Source: Galerina marginata (taxonomy: Eukaryota > Basidiomycota > Agaricomycetes > Agaricales > Galerinaceae). Taken from it: DNA of 64,000 nucleotides. The notes under the pieces are model-generated. The model was not told the DNA's origin. It did not search any database and saw only the letters and a program-made list of their open reading frames with translations. Position 1 is the stretch's first letter, and each line of letters begins with the position of its first letter. The stretch lies in assembly GCA_023014335.1 (NCBI GenBank), contig JAECYW010000030.1, forward strand, positions 372,001-436,000. The letters run 5' to 3'. Below are positions 23,469 through 33,734 of this stretch, piece after piece. Both the position numbers and the translations under genes were made by a program.

Positions 23469-24733
23469 GACCTCTGGCCCGAGCTGCCCGAGACTAGATT
23501 AGATTAGATAGTATCCATAGCACAGCCATAAGTATGGCGGTCGTGTGACGATTCAAATCACGAAAGATATCCCTTGCTTGGTCCTGACTCCTGACCGCTG
23601 CGTGCTTGCTTGACCGTGCGCCTGGTCGACGGCGCTCGACGCGCCTCCGAGCCTTGCCTGACCCGAGCTTCCAGGGTAGGTCTGATTGGCCTATCCCAAT
23701 GAAGCAATATCGTCTCCTCCTTGTGCGCAATTGTCGTTCCCACTGGCATCACCATCGGTCCGCTACGCCAGGAAATCCACACCTCCCCACAATTCCCTGC
23801 AGACCTTTTGTCACTGAACCACTACGATCTCCTCTTCCAATGTTCCAACCTCCAATTTGGTGGGTGCTCTGTTCCGGCTCCTGTCCTTAATGGCTTTCCA
23901 GTCTTCTTAGGTACCGAAATCTAGTAAATCTTCGCTTGGATAGCTCATGATGTCTACAACGGCCCGAACACTTTTTCACCACTTCCTGTCAAGAATACTA
24001 CCAATGCGGGGGTCACAGGTCACGCACCCCAGCGGGCTAGCGTTGTTTGCTATTTCCCTCCTATAGGTTCTCAACGCAAGGCTGCGCAATGGATGTGCCC
24101 TTATGCCTTGTCTGTTTCACGACGGACGAATTGATCGCGGACGGATGCAGCTCTGCTGAGCAGACTTAGGTCTATCGAAGCCATCAGAATCCACCCATAA
24201 AAAGAATTCGCTCCGATATTTTGCTTACTTTTGTGACGTTTACGGATGGAAGACGCTGTACAGACCGGCGATCTTGAGGTTCCTTGTCTGGCTCTATCCT
24301 ATGGGAGAGTTTCGTGGGCTGAAAGCGTGGGGAGGATGTTAGGAAACTGCAGCTAAGTTGCTATCTGCCTGGGCTGGCTGAGAAGGTCGGGACCTGAGCA
24401 ACACCGATTCATTTAATAGAGTCTGATCGGGTTTCGAGGTAGATTCGGATTGTATCTGCGTCCTGTCAAGTACACAGGCCACGTCTTAAGTGTCTGGTTC
24501 ACTTGGTGTCAATGCACCATTCCTGCCAATTGAACATTCGACCTCCATATTGGTGAGCCAAAAATTTTCAGCTCTTAACGCAGCTCAAGCCATTCCGGTT
24601 TCATTATTGGCCAGCGCTCTTTCTATTTCGTGAGACGTCGCCGGATTGCTCGTTAACCTCAAGAAATTTGGACGGAGGAAATGTAAGCATCGTCTTACTA
24701 ATTAAACTCGACCTTGCGAACCCACCACTGCAT
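23469..24733. repeat. dispersed repeat, copy B
   Basis: Aligns with copy A (18203-19602) in the same orientation, with clear divergence and several indels. Between GATTGGCCTATCCCA (ends ~23699) and the CTGAACCACTACGATCTCC block it carries a ~97-bp piece of a surface-protein exon where copy A has ~220 bp of other DNA. Confidence 0.75.
23705..23802 (-). pseudogene. exon fragment of a Cys-rich surface protein inside the repeat
   Basis: The minus strand matches exon 1 of the gene at 16644-17895 (source bases 17607-17703) with about nine-tenths identity, apart from a 6-bp insertion and a 6-bp deletion. Similarity stops exactly at the base where the source exon ends at its splice donor. No donor follows here; repeat sequence does. 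The insertion adds an Ala-Ser-like pair, so the donor was probably a paralogous gene. The piece cannot be expressed as a protein by itself. Confidence 0.75.
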
Positions 24734-25954
24734 GGGCACTGGAAAATTTGCGTGGCAGGTTGCGTGCTTGCGCAAACTAGCGCATGAGTTGAGCCAGCGC
24801 TGCGCACGACTTGCGCATAACTTGCGCGCGAGTTGTTCTGACTAGCGCAAACATCAGAGCAGATCACTCCGACTTAATTAAGGCGAGTATACTAGACTTA
24901 CTTCGCTTTTCCGCCTTTCTTTCCAAGTGGGCGCCGCGTTGGGTAGGGATGCGAATTAATGGGAGCAAATTTAACCGGTAGGGATTTATAATGAGGTCCC
25001 ATCTGAAATATCTTATTAGTTAACATGTTTCGGACACTAGAACGAACTCGCCTCGAGTTCAGTTTCACTTTCTTCTCTGTCACCGTAAATAAAATGTGGT
25101 GGTATGCCTTCGTATGAATGTACCAAGAGTGTCCAGTATTACACCTAAAGTGGTGAACTCGCATGCTCGCCACCAGCGTACTTGCAACTGTTGATTGTTT
25201 TCATGGTGAACAACACGGACGGGGGTACCAGAATTCGCCGTGTCGAGTCAATGCACCACGGCCACGGCGAAGGCGCTGCAGGAGAGCTTTATTCCGCAGA
25301 GTACGTGTCTCCATTTCTCTACACAACAAATAATAAGTGGATAACCACAGTTCAAACAATTTTAAACACTCACCTTCATTTTGACGATCTCGAGGCCTTC
25401 TTTGATGGCTTCGAAGGGAGACTTTAGAACCTAGGTTTGAGAGGCTACAAAATCACAAACAAAAGATTCGTTCTGCTGACTGCGCCGTGGACATTGTGAT
25501 ATTGACCTGAACAAAGCTTCCATCTGGAGTACGCTTGTATGTAGCCAGTTAACTTGACGTCTAGTATTATGATTAGACAATGCTGGCGGTTCCCTATAAC
25601 CCTCAATTCTTCCTGATAATTGCGTTGAGCAATACAGCACTCAATACATATATGTACATTGACTCACCATGCTCGTCATACATTCAAACATGATCTTGGG
25701 TTACAGCTCCCCAAGTCTCCGGTATGAAGTAATGATCGATATGTTGGAAAAGACCCTATTCCAACCATTCGTAAATTTCTGGTTGAAGAAATAAAAAGAG
25801 TGGCCTCACCAATAATCTCAAAGATGCCGTGCTAGAGTGGCCCGGGCTAGATACCAATCATAATTTCAAACACTCGATCAAGAGCGATAAGGTAATGGCG
25901 GCCGACTGATCAGCTGTTGCGCAGGCCAAGAGCATGGTTTAGCCGACATTGAGT
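24734..25954. other. intergenic with GCGCA-rich patch and unplaced open frames
   Basis: From 24750 to 24860 the motif TTGCGCA and variants recur irregularly. A minus-strand open frame at 24898-25173 ends in the basic string RRPLGKKGGKAK. A further minus-strand stretch near 25380-25430 reads SPFEAIKEGLEIVK before a possible donor. I cannot join them into a gene or name a family. Confidence 0.35.
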
Positions 25955-26140
25955 GCAGTCGCGTGCAGTTGCGCCAACCTTGCGCATGCTCGCGCAGGCC
26001 TTGAGTGCACCTGCGCCGACCTTGAGTGCACTTGCGCAGGCCTTGAGTGCACCTGCGCAGGCCTTGAGCGCACTTGCGCAAGCCTTGAGTGCACTTGCGC
26101 CGGTCTTGCGCATGGTTCAAGCGCACTTGTGCAAACCATG
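25955..26140. repeat. 21-bp minisatellite
   Basis: Five in-register 21-bp units (25999-26103) of the form CCTTGAGTGCACYTGCGCMGR are flanked by degenerate half-units. Because 21 is a multiple of three, several frames stay open on both strands and mimic small proteins of seven-residue repeats. The left flank TTGCGCATGCTCGC also occurs at the 3' end of the LTRs at 1.6-3.2 kb. Confidence 0.85.
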
Positions 26141-26447
26141 AGAGCGAGAGCTGCGCATACTTGAGCTGGTGAAAGAAACTTTCATTGATGGTAACCTAGA
26201 CAAGCACAGATTGAACTTGGTATGATAAGTTTGTCCAAACTTACTCAAATCAGAAAAGGGCTACGCCTGATGGGCCACGGCCCAACGAACTTCACTACTG
26301 AGATGGGAAAATATTGCGAGTGATCAAAAGGTGAGTCACGGCGCTTGGATTTTGCTATGGCATTTTGCTCTCATAACTGAGGGGTGACTCGGGATGGCAA
26401 AATAAGAGAGCAAAACCCAAACGACGTGCCCAAACGTTTTGACTCTC
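26141..26447. other. intergenic with a short inverted repeat
   Basis: TTTTGCTCTC (26363-26372) and GAGAGCAAAA (26406-26415) can form a hairpin. No gene seen. Confidence 0.4.
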
Positions 26448-27046
26448 GTCAAAATAGTCCGGCCCCAGTAGTGTTTCATTTTTTACACCCAACTACTGAC
26501 TCAATGCCTTAAAGATCATTCATTTCTTTGCATAGCACGTTAAAAACAATTTTTGACCACAGAATATACAAATACTAGAGGCTTTGTCTCCGAACTATTA
26601 TCTCAAACGAGCTGCTGCCGTTTCCGCGCAAGATTTTCTGAGCACGATGGCAGGAGTAAGTCGTGGGAAACAGCATAATTTGACAGTCAACCAGTGCGGG
26701 AGTTGATATTACGACTTTCAATGCAATCTGACGGTCATCATTTTTGGTATATGAGATTGTAGAGATATATACTACATATTTACCAAGTTTGATATAATAC
26801 TGGTTCACAGTGAGGGAGCTATGACACAAATTAGCATGCTGCAACATCAGCAAGTTAGCATTTTACTTGTTCACTTTTCAGCGCTTTTTAGCTTTTTTGG
26901 GCTTTGAGAAAAAGCGACAAGGGAAAAGGTCAAAAAGCTGGCAAATGACCGACCTACCCATTTGGGATACTCGCTTACATAACTAAACTACAGGAAGCGA
27001 AATCTACAGCGACGGTGAATCACTGCCGCGGCCCAACTATTTTGAC
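26448..27046. mobile_element. MITE-like element with ~31-bp terminal inverted repeats
   Basis: The left end GTCAAAATAGTCCGGCC.. (26448-26478) matches the reverse complement of the right end (27016-27046) at about 25 of 31 positions, including an unbroken first 11. The 599-bp interior is AT-rich and non-coding. The ends might extend a few bases outward (TCTC versus CCCC). No target duplication is visible, so it is probably an old non-autonomous DNA transposon of unassigned superfamily. Confidence 0.5.
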
Positions 27047-28356
27047 GGGGATGCAAAATTCATTGTACGTTGTTTAAATTTTGACAAGAATTTTTGAATT
27101 GGCAAAATATAATCAATATCTTTCAATTTGCTAAATGCAGAAGGTTTGCAAAATGTTACGTTTAGACTGAATATTGCCCTACTAAAATTCAAACATTTTC
27201 CCCTCATTCTCATGTTTCGGGAATTGTGGAAATTTGCTTAAATTTCCAGGCCAGTAAAATCCTATGTATTAAAAGATTAGTAAAATATGTGATTTTACCA
27301 ACCTTCGATGAGTAAGCGGAATGAGTGGCAAAATTCCGAATTTAACATGGTGCAAAATGTGTGGCAAAAATCACGTGGCAAAAAAAAGGGAAAATGGAGC
27401 GTTGTGCGGAAGTCTAAATCTCATGTCAAAACCAATCGCGCGCTGAGCGAGGCACCGACCAGTCGCTCAGCGAGTCGAGTGTCGCTCAGTGACCAACTGA
27501 AACGTCCTCGACTGTCGTTGGCATTATTCGCAGCGTCGTCAGCCTCACCGTAGTTTGACGCTCCACCCGCTACTTCTGCAGCTGCAGCGGCCCATCACCA
27601 TCCCTACCGCCTTCGAGCCGGTCTCCACAGTAGTAAACCTACCACTTTGCCTTACCTCAAGCTTCGCCTAAAGCCTTGGAGGCCCATAAACAGGTAAGAA
27701 TTTGCCTCTAGTCATGCAGCTTGTCTGCCTTTCCAACAGCCTTTCGACTCATGCCAGGGACGGGGCTGTTTTTCCTCTTTTAAGCACCTAGCTGACGTCC
27801 ACGTATCTACAGCTGGGAGGGCATGGGTATGAAGGTCTTCAATGGCTTCACGACTTCAACCCGGCCTCCCTTTCACACTCCACCATTACGCCCTCAAACT
27901 CAACCTCTGCCCCAGCCATTACTGCCAACAACTATGACAACGACAACAAACCGGGAAATTCCAAGGAAATTCGGCGCCGTTCACACTTCAAGTTATCCCT
28001 AAATTTGATGGAGCCATTGTGCGTACAATAATTAGTTATCCGGTGAGAGTATCTAATGATATACAGCGGAAAAACTAGGAGTCATCGCGTATGGATTGAA
28101 TATAAAGCATTCACCGCAGGGCATTCGTAAATTGGAGACCCGAGAGTCACAATAAAAGTCAGCGCGCGAAATATCAGCGCGTACCGCGATATTTGGTGAT
28201 GTTTGACAGGCCCTTTCCACTTGGCGGGGTTGACTCGAATTTCAACCAACAACACCCATGAACGCCTTCGTCGCCTTGCCATCACGGTCTGCATTACAAT
28301 TTATTGAGAGGCATGTCATTCTATGCCCCTAAAACCCTGGAGTTGAGTGCTTAAGC
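27047..28356. other. intergenic, no gene recognised
   Basis: The first third is AT-rich with repeated GGCAAAAT-like words. A plus-strand open frame at 27308-27553 shows no family resemblance. The right end is the promoter side of the next gene. Confidence 0.4.
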
Positions 28357-28363
28357 TATAAAG
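28357..28363 (+). promoter_or_regulatory. possible TATA box
   Basis: TATAAAG, 73 bp before the ATG at 28436. Confidence 0.4.
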
Positions 28364-28435
28364 TCTGCTTTCACAGTTCGATGGCCCATCAGCTTGTTTT
28401 CCCCGTTCCCTCCCCACAACCACCTCCCCATCTCC

Positions 28436-29250
28436 ATGTCTTTCCACTTTCCTCCTGTTGAATCCCATATCCGGTCTCATAGCGACGCTTTCTTTGCCTC
28501 TCTCAACACTACACCTGAAGAAATCGTACAGCCTCAAAACGACGATAACACCAGCAGTATCAGATCATCTCCAGCAGGTGATTTGTTCAACAATGAGGAC
28601 GACCTTCCTGCTTCGGTTCTCCCTCAATCCACCCCAGATAGATTTACCTGTGGTTCTCAAGGTGTTGCGCTAAGCCAGCTCGCGAGGCGTATTATACGCA
28701 AAGCGAAGTTCAGTGACAAACTTGTACAAGAGTTTGAAGAATTTTTGGTGGGTCGTGTCAGCTCTTGTAGTGCCTGGTCCCACACCGATAGTCTCCCTCT
28801 AGGTGATGACTGAAGCTGAGCAGCGATTGGCACAGTTTGCAATTAGCCTGCAAGTCCGTGCCTCTCTTGAAGATCGCAAGAAAGCCGACGCCGAAAATTT
28901 CCAGCTCTCAGACGATCTCAAGGTATGCATTTAACATTTTCATACTTCGAGATCTGACATGCCAAGTTCCAACAGTCCACCGTCAAAACATACGCTCGCG
29001 CCGCTCTTCTCTCCCCGACAATCACTTCCTATCCAATACCGTTCACCAGTCATGGCTGACCTTAAACATCAATAGGTGCTTCCTGCAGAAATATGAGGCC
29101 GACAAATTGAAGTATGGCAACCCAGCTGACACGGCCCATGTCGTCACCGAGTCCCAGGGTGTTGCTCCGTGGCAGGTGACTGTCGCAAGACACGCCGCGA
29201 ACGTCCTAGGCGGCAATTACAAGAAAAGGAAGGTTGCAACGGTAGAATAG
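28436..29250 (+). CDS. hypothetical agaric protein, probable frame break
   Basis: Exon 1 (28436-28747) and exon 2 (28803-28922) join in frame. Exon 2 is a charged helix rich in E/K/R. Exon 3 starts at 28976 (TVKTYARAALLSPT), but its frame stops near 29059. The downstream coding stretch (YEADKLKYGNP.. to a basic KKRKVATVE end at 29250) is in another frame and is reached by a -1 shift around 29035, with no good splice pair to explain it. The exon 1 and 2 style and the motif ARAALLSP look like an agaric orphan family seen in many copies. Function unknown. Either an unusual splice or a frameshifted copy. Confidence 0.45.
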
Positions 29251-29770
29251 GCTGTGGTTTTCTGATTTGTATCTTATATGTAAAATATTGAAGCCTTTCA
29301 TACGAAATTTTGAGTGAATTGAGTATTCATGCGACCTGAAGCCTGCGAGATATGGACCGGAATCAATGCTAATACATGCCTGAACTGAAAGATTATTATG
29401 AGGTCAAGCTAACGTCAATAAATCATGCTGTGATCTGTCCATCTGAGGTCCTAAGGTTGATGCCGAAAATATGTCGGCGGGTCAGATTTATGCGAAAGCT
29501 AGTTCACAGTACAGGTAGATTGGACATCCGATTTGGCTCTATTTACTACAAGGCTCCTGACCATCGGGAACCCTCCGGGCGACATAAATCTCAGCCTCTG
29601 GCAAACTTGCGGTGTACAGAAGTTACGACTCGGGATGAGTCATCAACTGAGGGAGTTTGATGAATAAGCTAGCTCTCCCACCGACCGGCATCGTTCTGTC
29701 AATCATCGTTCATCGTTATCGCTTCGTCCGTTTCTTGCTCTTGTAATCGTCTCTCCACCTCTGTCACACA
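29251..29770. other. intergenic, nothing recognised
   Basis: Contains the 3' end of the previous gene and the promoter of the kinase-like gene. A plus-strand open frame at 29376-29660 resembles nothing known to me. Confidence 0.4.
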
Positions 29771-32377
29771 ATGCCTTCAGATTCAACATCTCTTCCTGTG
29801 CACGACACACTGCAAGCATCAGCACCTCCACAGCCTGTTGCAGTTACCCCGGGCCAAAAAAGGGGTAGTACGGAGCAGTCAAATCCTTCCAAACCATCCA
29901 AGGCGTTGGTGTGGATCATTTTAAATCCTCAGATTGATAGATCTGAAACTAATCTGAATACATAGAAAACGCATGCTTCCGCCACAAGTCTCCCAAGCAC
30001 CATACCAAAAAGGGGGGGGGTGACACGCACATCTACGCGGAGTAGTCAATCCACTTCTCGATCAATGGTCTGTATGTTTGACTGAACTTTCCTATTTACA
30101 AAACTCAAGATTTAGCAGGCTCCTCCTCCCCCTTCTGAGGGATCTATATGGTCAGGTTCATCAAACCCGCTCAACAGTCTCGGAACTACCAAGGCCGACC
30201 TCATCAAACTTGTCAAGAGGCAGGACGTTGCATATGACCTCTATCATCGCGAAGCTTCCACTTTTCTCAAAGACCTCTTGAAACTATCCAATGAGCTTGG
30301 CTCGTTCATTTATGATCGAGTTTTAAGATATCATTCTCTTGGCCAAGCCTTCATGCTTCTTGGACGATGTATCGGCCCAGACGGCTTCATCACGATACCC
30401 GAGGACGGAATCCTAATAGAAGAATCGACTACCTCACAGCGCCTCAAGTCAGCTATTGGTCAATTTAAAGAGCTTAAAGGTCATGAGCAGTCTCTTAATG
30501 ATCTTGACAACCAACTCGAAAAGGTCTGGCCTGCCTACACCCGTTATAAAGCCATTGCTACACCAACCAAGGTCCAACCTCCTTCCCCATCTCACTTTGC
30601 AAAAGTGGAATACTGGAAGGATTGGCAATTTACCTCTCAAGCTTTCCTGTGCATCCGTCCTAGCCAAAATACGGGAACACCCATATATTTGTTTCATGAC
30701 ATATTCAACGTGTTTAAATCCACACTTAGTGCAGAATTCCCAGCGGACCTTGATCAGGAGGACGCATTCATTGCCGTTAGACGGACGGCTGTGATGCTTA
30801 GACATTATATGGGTGAAATTTATACCCGAGATGCAAAAGAACCCCAACAAGCCAGCCCAGCCATGCAACCTCATCCCTCAATATGTGCTCCGCTCCACCA
30901 CATTCCCAACATTCAGGACCCATCACCGTTTAAAAACCTACCTGTTTATGCCCACTGTAAGCGTAAGCTCTTTGTGGCCAAGTGCTTCCAGGAACTGTTT
31001 GCCTTTCTGAGTAATATTCCTGAAGGTATGAAGACAATAATATTTTACTACTGGCTCTAAATACTAAACTGTTTTTTAAGAAAAAAAAATCGGGATGACT
31101 TTGGAGTTGACTGTATTGTCTGGCGACAAGCGCGTAGCTCAGGGAGACTCAACAACCAACGATGGAAAAAGTTTATATATTGTTTGGGAGACCAAGGACG
31201 AATTTGGTGGTAAAGACGAGGGAACCCCACAAATGCAAGCCATGTGTGGATATTGGCATATTTGCTATAACCTGCCACCACATATGCAACTCCTACCAGG
31301 AAAACCACTTTTATTAGTCTCGGTGATGGGTATGGTTCAGTTTTAAATCAGTATATTTTTGCTGATTTTTCATTTTAATATCACAAAGGAACCCACATAG
31401 AAGTGCATGGGGCCTTCCATGATGGGCCCAATATTGTAGTAGAACCACTGGGGTCAGCCATAATGACAAAAGACCCTACTACAGCATTGATTGACCCTCT
31501 GCTCCATCTACTTTGGGCGTTACAGAAAACTGTTCTTACCCTTCAAGAGTACGTTAGAGCATTTTTGGAGCATTTTTGCAGAACCCAATCTTACTAATGT
31601 TATTCTAGGGATACCTGGAAATTTATCGAAGATCCACAAAAATGGGAAGGCATCGGAAGTTCCAAAAGACCACTTGTTACAGGATGCCCCAACATATTTA
31701 GCGACTTCAGGTCCTATCCCAACAAGGAGAACAAACTCAAGGTTGCATTTATACGCCATATACAACAGGATAACTTTGGATATGATCATTCAGTCGCGTC
31801 ATTTTATACAGGGAAGGTGTTTGAAGACCACGGAAACTACACTCCTGTTATCATCGAAGTCCACAACAACATGACTCAAGACCGCCTTGCAATACAAAAC
31901 ACTCTCAGTGCTAAGAAATTGGCACCAAATATTTTGGGCACCTGCGAGAATAGCGGCTGGACTGCCCTTGTTATGAAGAGTGGCCCTATGCTGGTTGACT
32001 CACCTGGATGGCTAACTTTGAAAGACTTTTCCCTTGAATTTCCTACCAACGCTGCAGCCTTCCAACCAAAGATTAAGGCTGCTGTCCTTGACCTTGTGGA
32101 CTATCTTTCAACTAACGCCATCATACATGGAAATTTGACACCAGACAACATATCACTACAAACGAATATGAAGGGTCAGCCTCAATTGACAGAAGATGGT
32201 CAGCTAATGCTCCACCTACCTGACCTGTCAAATGCCGGGTATTTTGGAAAGCTGCTGCACCCTGTTGACCTTAACGAAGGTCGGCCTGGGAAGCCAGGTA
32301 AGATGATTGCACTTGACTACGACAGGAAGGTTTTGGGCCAATGGATAGATAAGTACGCTTGTAACAACATTATCTAA
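29771..32377 (+). CDS. kinase-like protein with HGN catalytic loop
   Basis: Six exons (29771-29908, 29966-30067, 30116-31025, 31081-31329, 31389-31548, 31609-32377) join in frame to 775 residues. The N-terminus is Ser/Pro-rich. A helical middle follows, with motifs such as DLIKLVKRQDVAYDLYHREA. The C-terminal 250 residues resemble a protein-kinase core: VIIEVHNN, a hinge-like ALVMKSG, a catalytic-loop equivalent IHGNLTPDN (near residue 690) and LPDLSNAG in the DFG position (near 722). The protein ends ~50 residues later, so helices F-I of a normal C-lobe are missing. HRD reads HGN, removing the catalytic base Asp; the metal Asn is kept. Likely a pseudokinase of the agaric FunK1-related expansion. 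All introns look normal, so it is probably expressed. Confidence 0.7.
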
Positions 32378-32635
32378 ATTTGTACTCTATGAAACACGGA
32401 GATTGAGGATAGATGCCCTGTAAAATATGCATGATCATTTGATTTTTGGCCCAACTAAGTCACCCTGGGCTGCTTTAGGTAATTTCAACTCTCATAAAGA
32501 GACCTACAATTCCCTGGGTTTTTCCAATAGTTTCCAAAATTATTTTAATCAATTGGGTTTCTTTTAGAGCAGTTTAATTTTCTTTCTGGGACTTCTCCAA
32601 GCTCTTTATATCAGATACATAATATTATTCAATAA
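32378..32635. other. intergenic between convergent genes
   Basis: AT-rich, no feature recognised. Confidence 0.4.
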
Positions 32636-33490
32636 CTACAGAGTATCAGCAATACTATTTAATAAAAGAATATATTCACAGTGCTCCTTGTCATCTGTGG
32701 ATGACCTCGGGAATTTAATTTGATGAGTTTGGTCTAAAAAACATTCTCGCGCGTCGAGGGCAGAGGCATTGGCACCTTGAGTGAGCGAAACAGATAGTTT
32801 CGGTGTCGCCATGAGCTCGCTCGCGGCACCCTTGATCCTTGTCCATTGTCGCAGTGTCAATTTGCTGATAGACACGATGTAGCTCATGATGCTGATGCCC
32901 CAGTTGTCCTTCGAGAAATTTGCCTCTTCCTTACGATTGAGAATGCCAGCAGTAGTGGTCCCCGTGGTCCAGAAGTTGAACGCACGTCCAGCCTGTACAG
33001 AAATGAGGTCACATAGAAGGCAAGATAAGAAGAGACATACCCCAACGGGCCCAACCGTTGCAATTGCTAATGCACCACGTGGTTCACTATCCACCTCCAA
33101 CTCTGGACAGACACTTGAGGTCATGTCGAAGTGTGCGGCCAGTCTCATCAGCACGAAATACGACAAGAAAATGCCTGATTATTTGCCACGTCACAGATTA
33201 TTCGTATACGAACTGATTATGAAAGACTCAGCTGTGGCTCCTCAGCAGACCATGGGTGCTCTTTCCAAGAAAATGGGATCCTGTCACTATCTTCTTTCAT
33301 CAACAAGCAACGACGGGCGAAGGAGACAGCGACGGCGACTACTGGAAATAGCCGAGACCGCCGTCCGTGCGTGTGGCGCTGGCGGTGCGTCTTGAACCTT
33401 TGTAGGGGCACAGGGTGTCGAGCGAGCAGGAGGGGTGGTCACCCGCTTGGCTGGCTGGGAGTTCCGCGGTGAGTTCTTCATCGTAGTTCC
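32636..33490 (-). CDS. uncharacterised agaric protein, possibly DUF6532-like
   Basis: The minus-strand open frame 33166-32636 becomes continuous with an intron of ~60 bp (GTATGTCT..TGTACAG, about 32990-33040). It reads ALAIATVG..AGRAFNFWTTG, then FSKDNWG and ISKLTLRQW. This resembles the C-terminal half of the basidiomycete DUF6532 group, as I remember it. A Pro/Arg-rich low-complexity stretch upstream (open frames to ~33490) could be its N-terminus, but the join is unproven. No signal peptide or membrane segment. It abuts the separase remnant on the same strand. Confidence 0.4.
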
Positions 33491-33734
33491 TTTTTGCTGG
33501 TGTTTAATTGGTTTCCGCCCGGTGGGGACGTACGCTGCGGCTTGGAGGATGTGGGTGCGGGCGCTCAACACACGAGGAGGTGGATGAGCTGGCAGGTGCT
33601 GGAGACAGCGGGCCCTTTGACGTTGACGATGAGGCGACAGCGCCAAGGTGTGTGCTAATTACAACGAGGTAAGTTTGTATTTGACGACAATTTGAATCAC
33701 TGCTCACCTTGTTATTTCGACTTCCCTAGGGTGT

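Noticed and set aside
18203..24733. Repeats A and B as the two LTRs of one large retroelement
   Set aside because: They have diverged with different internal insertions, lack TG..CA ends and target duplications, and enclose unrelated host genes.
24750..26140. CRISPR-like array or regulated repeat cluster at the GCGCA-rich patches
   Set aside because: Units are contiguous or irregular with no unique spacers of constant length, and the host is a eukaryote.
25878..26164. Overlapping open frames on both strands encoding Cys/Gln/Leu-rich seven-residue repeats
   Set aside because: They arise because the 21-bp minisatellite unit is a multiple of three. No start context, introns or flanking exons support a gene.
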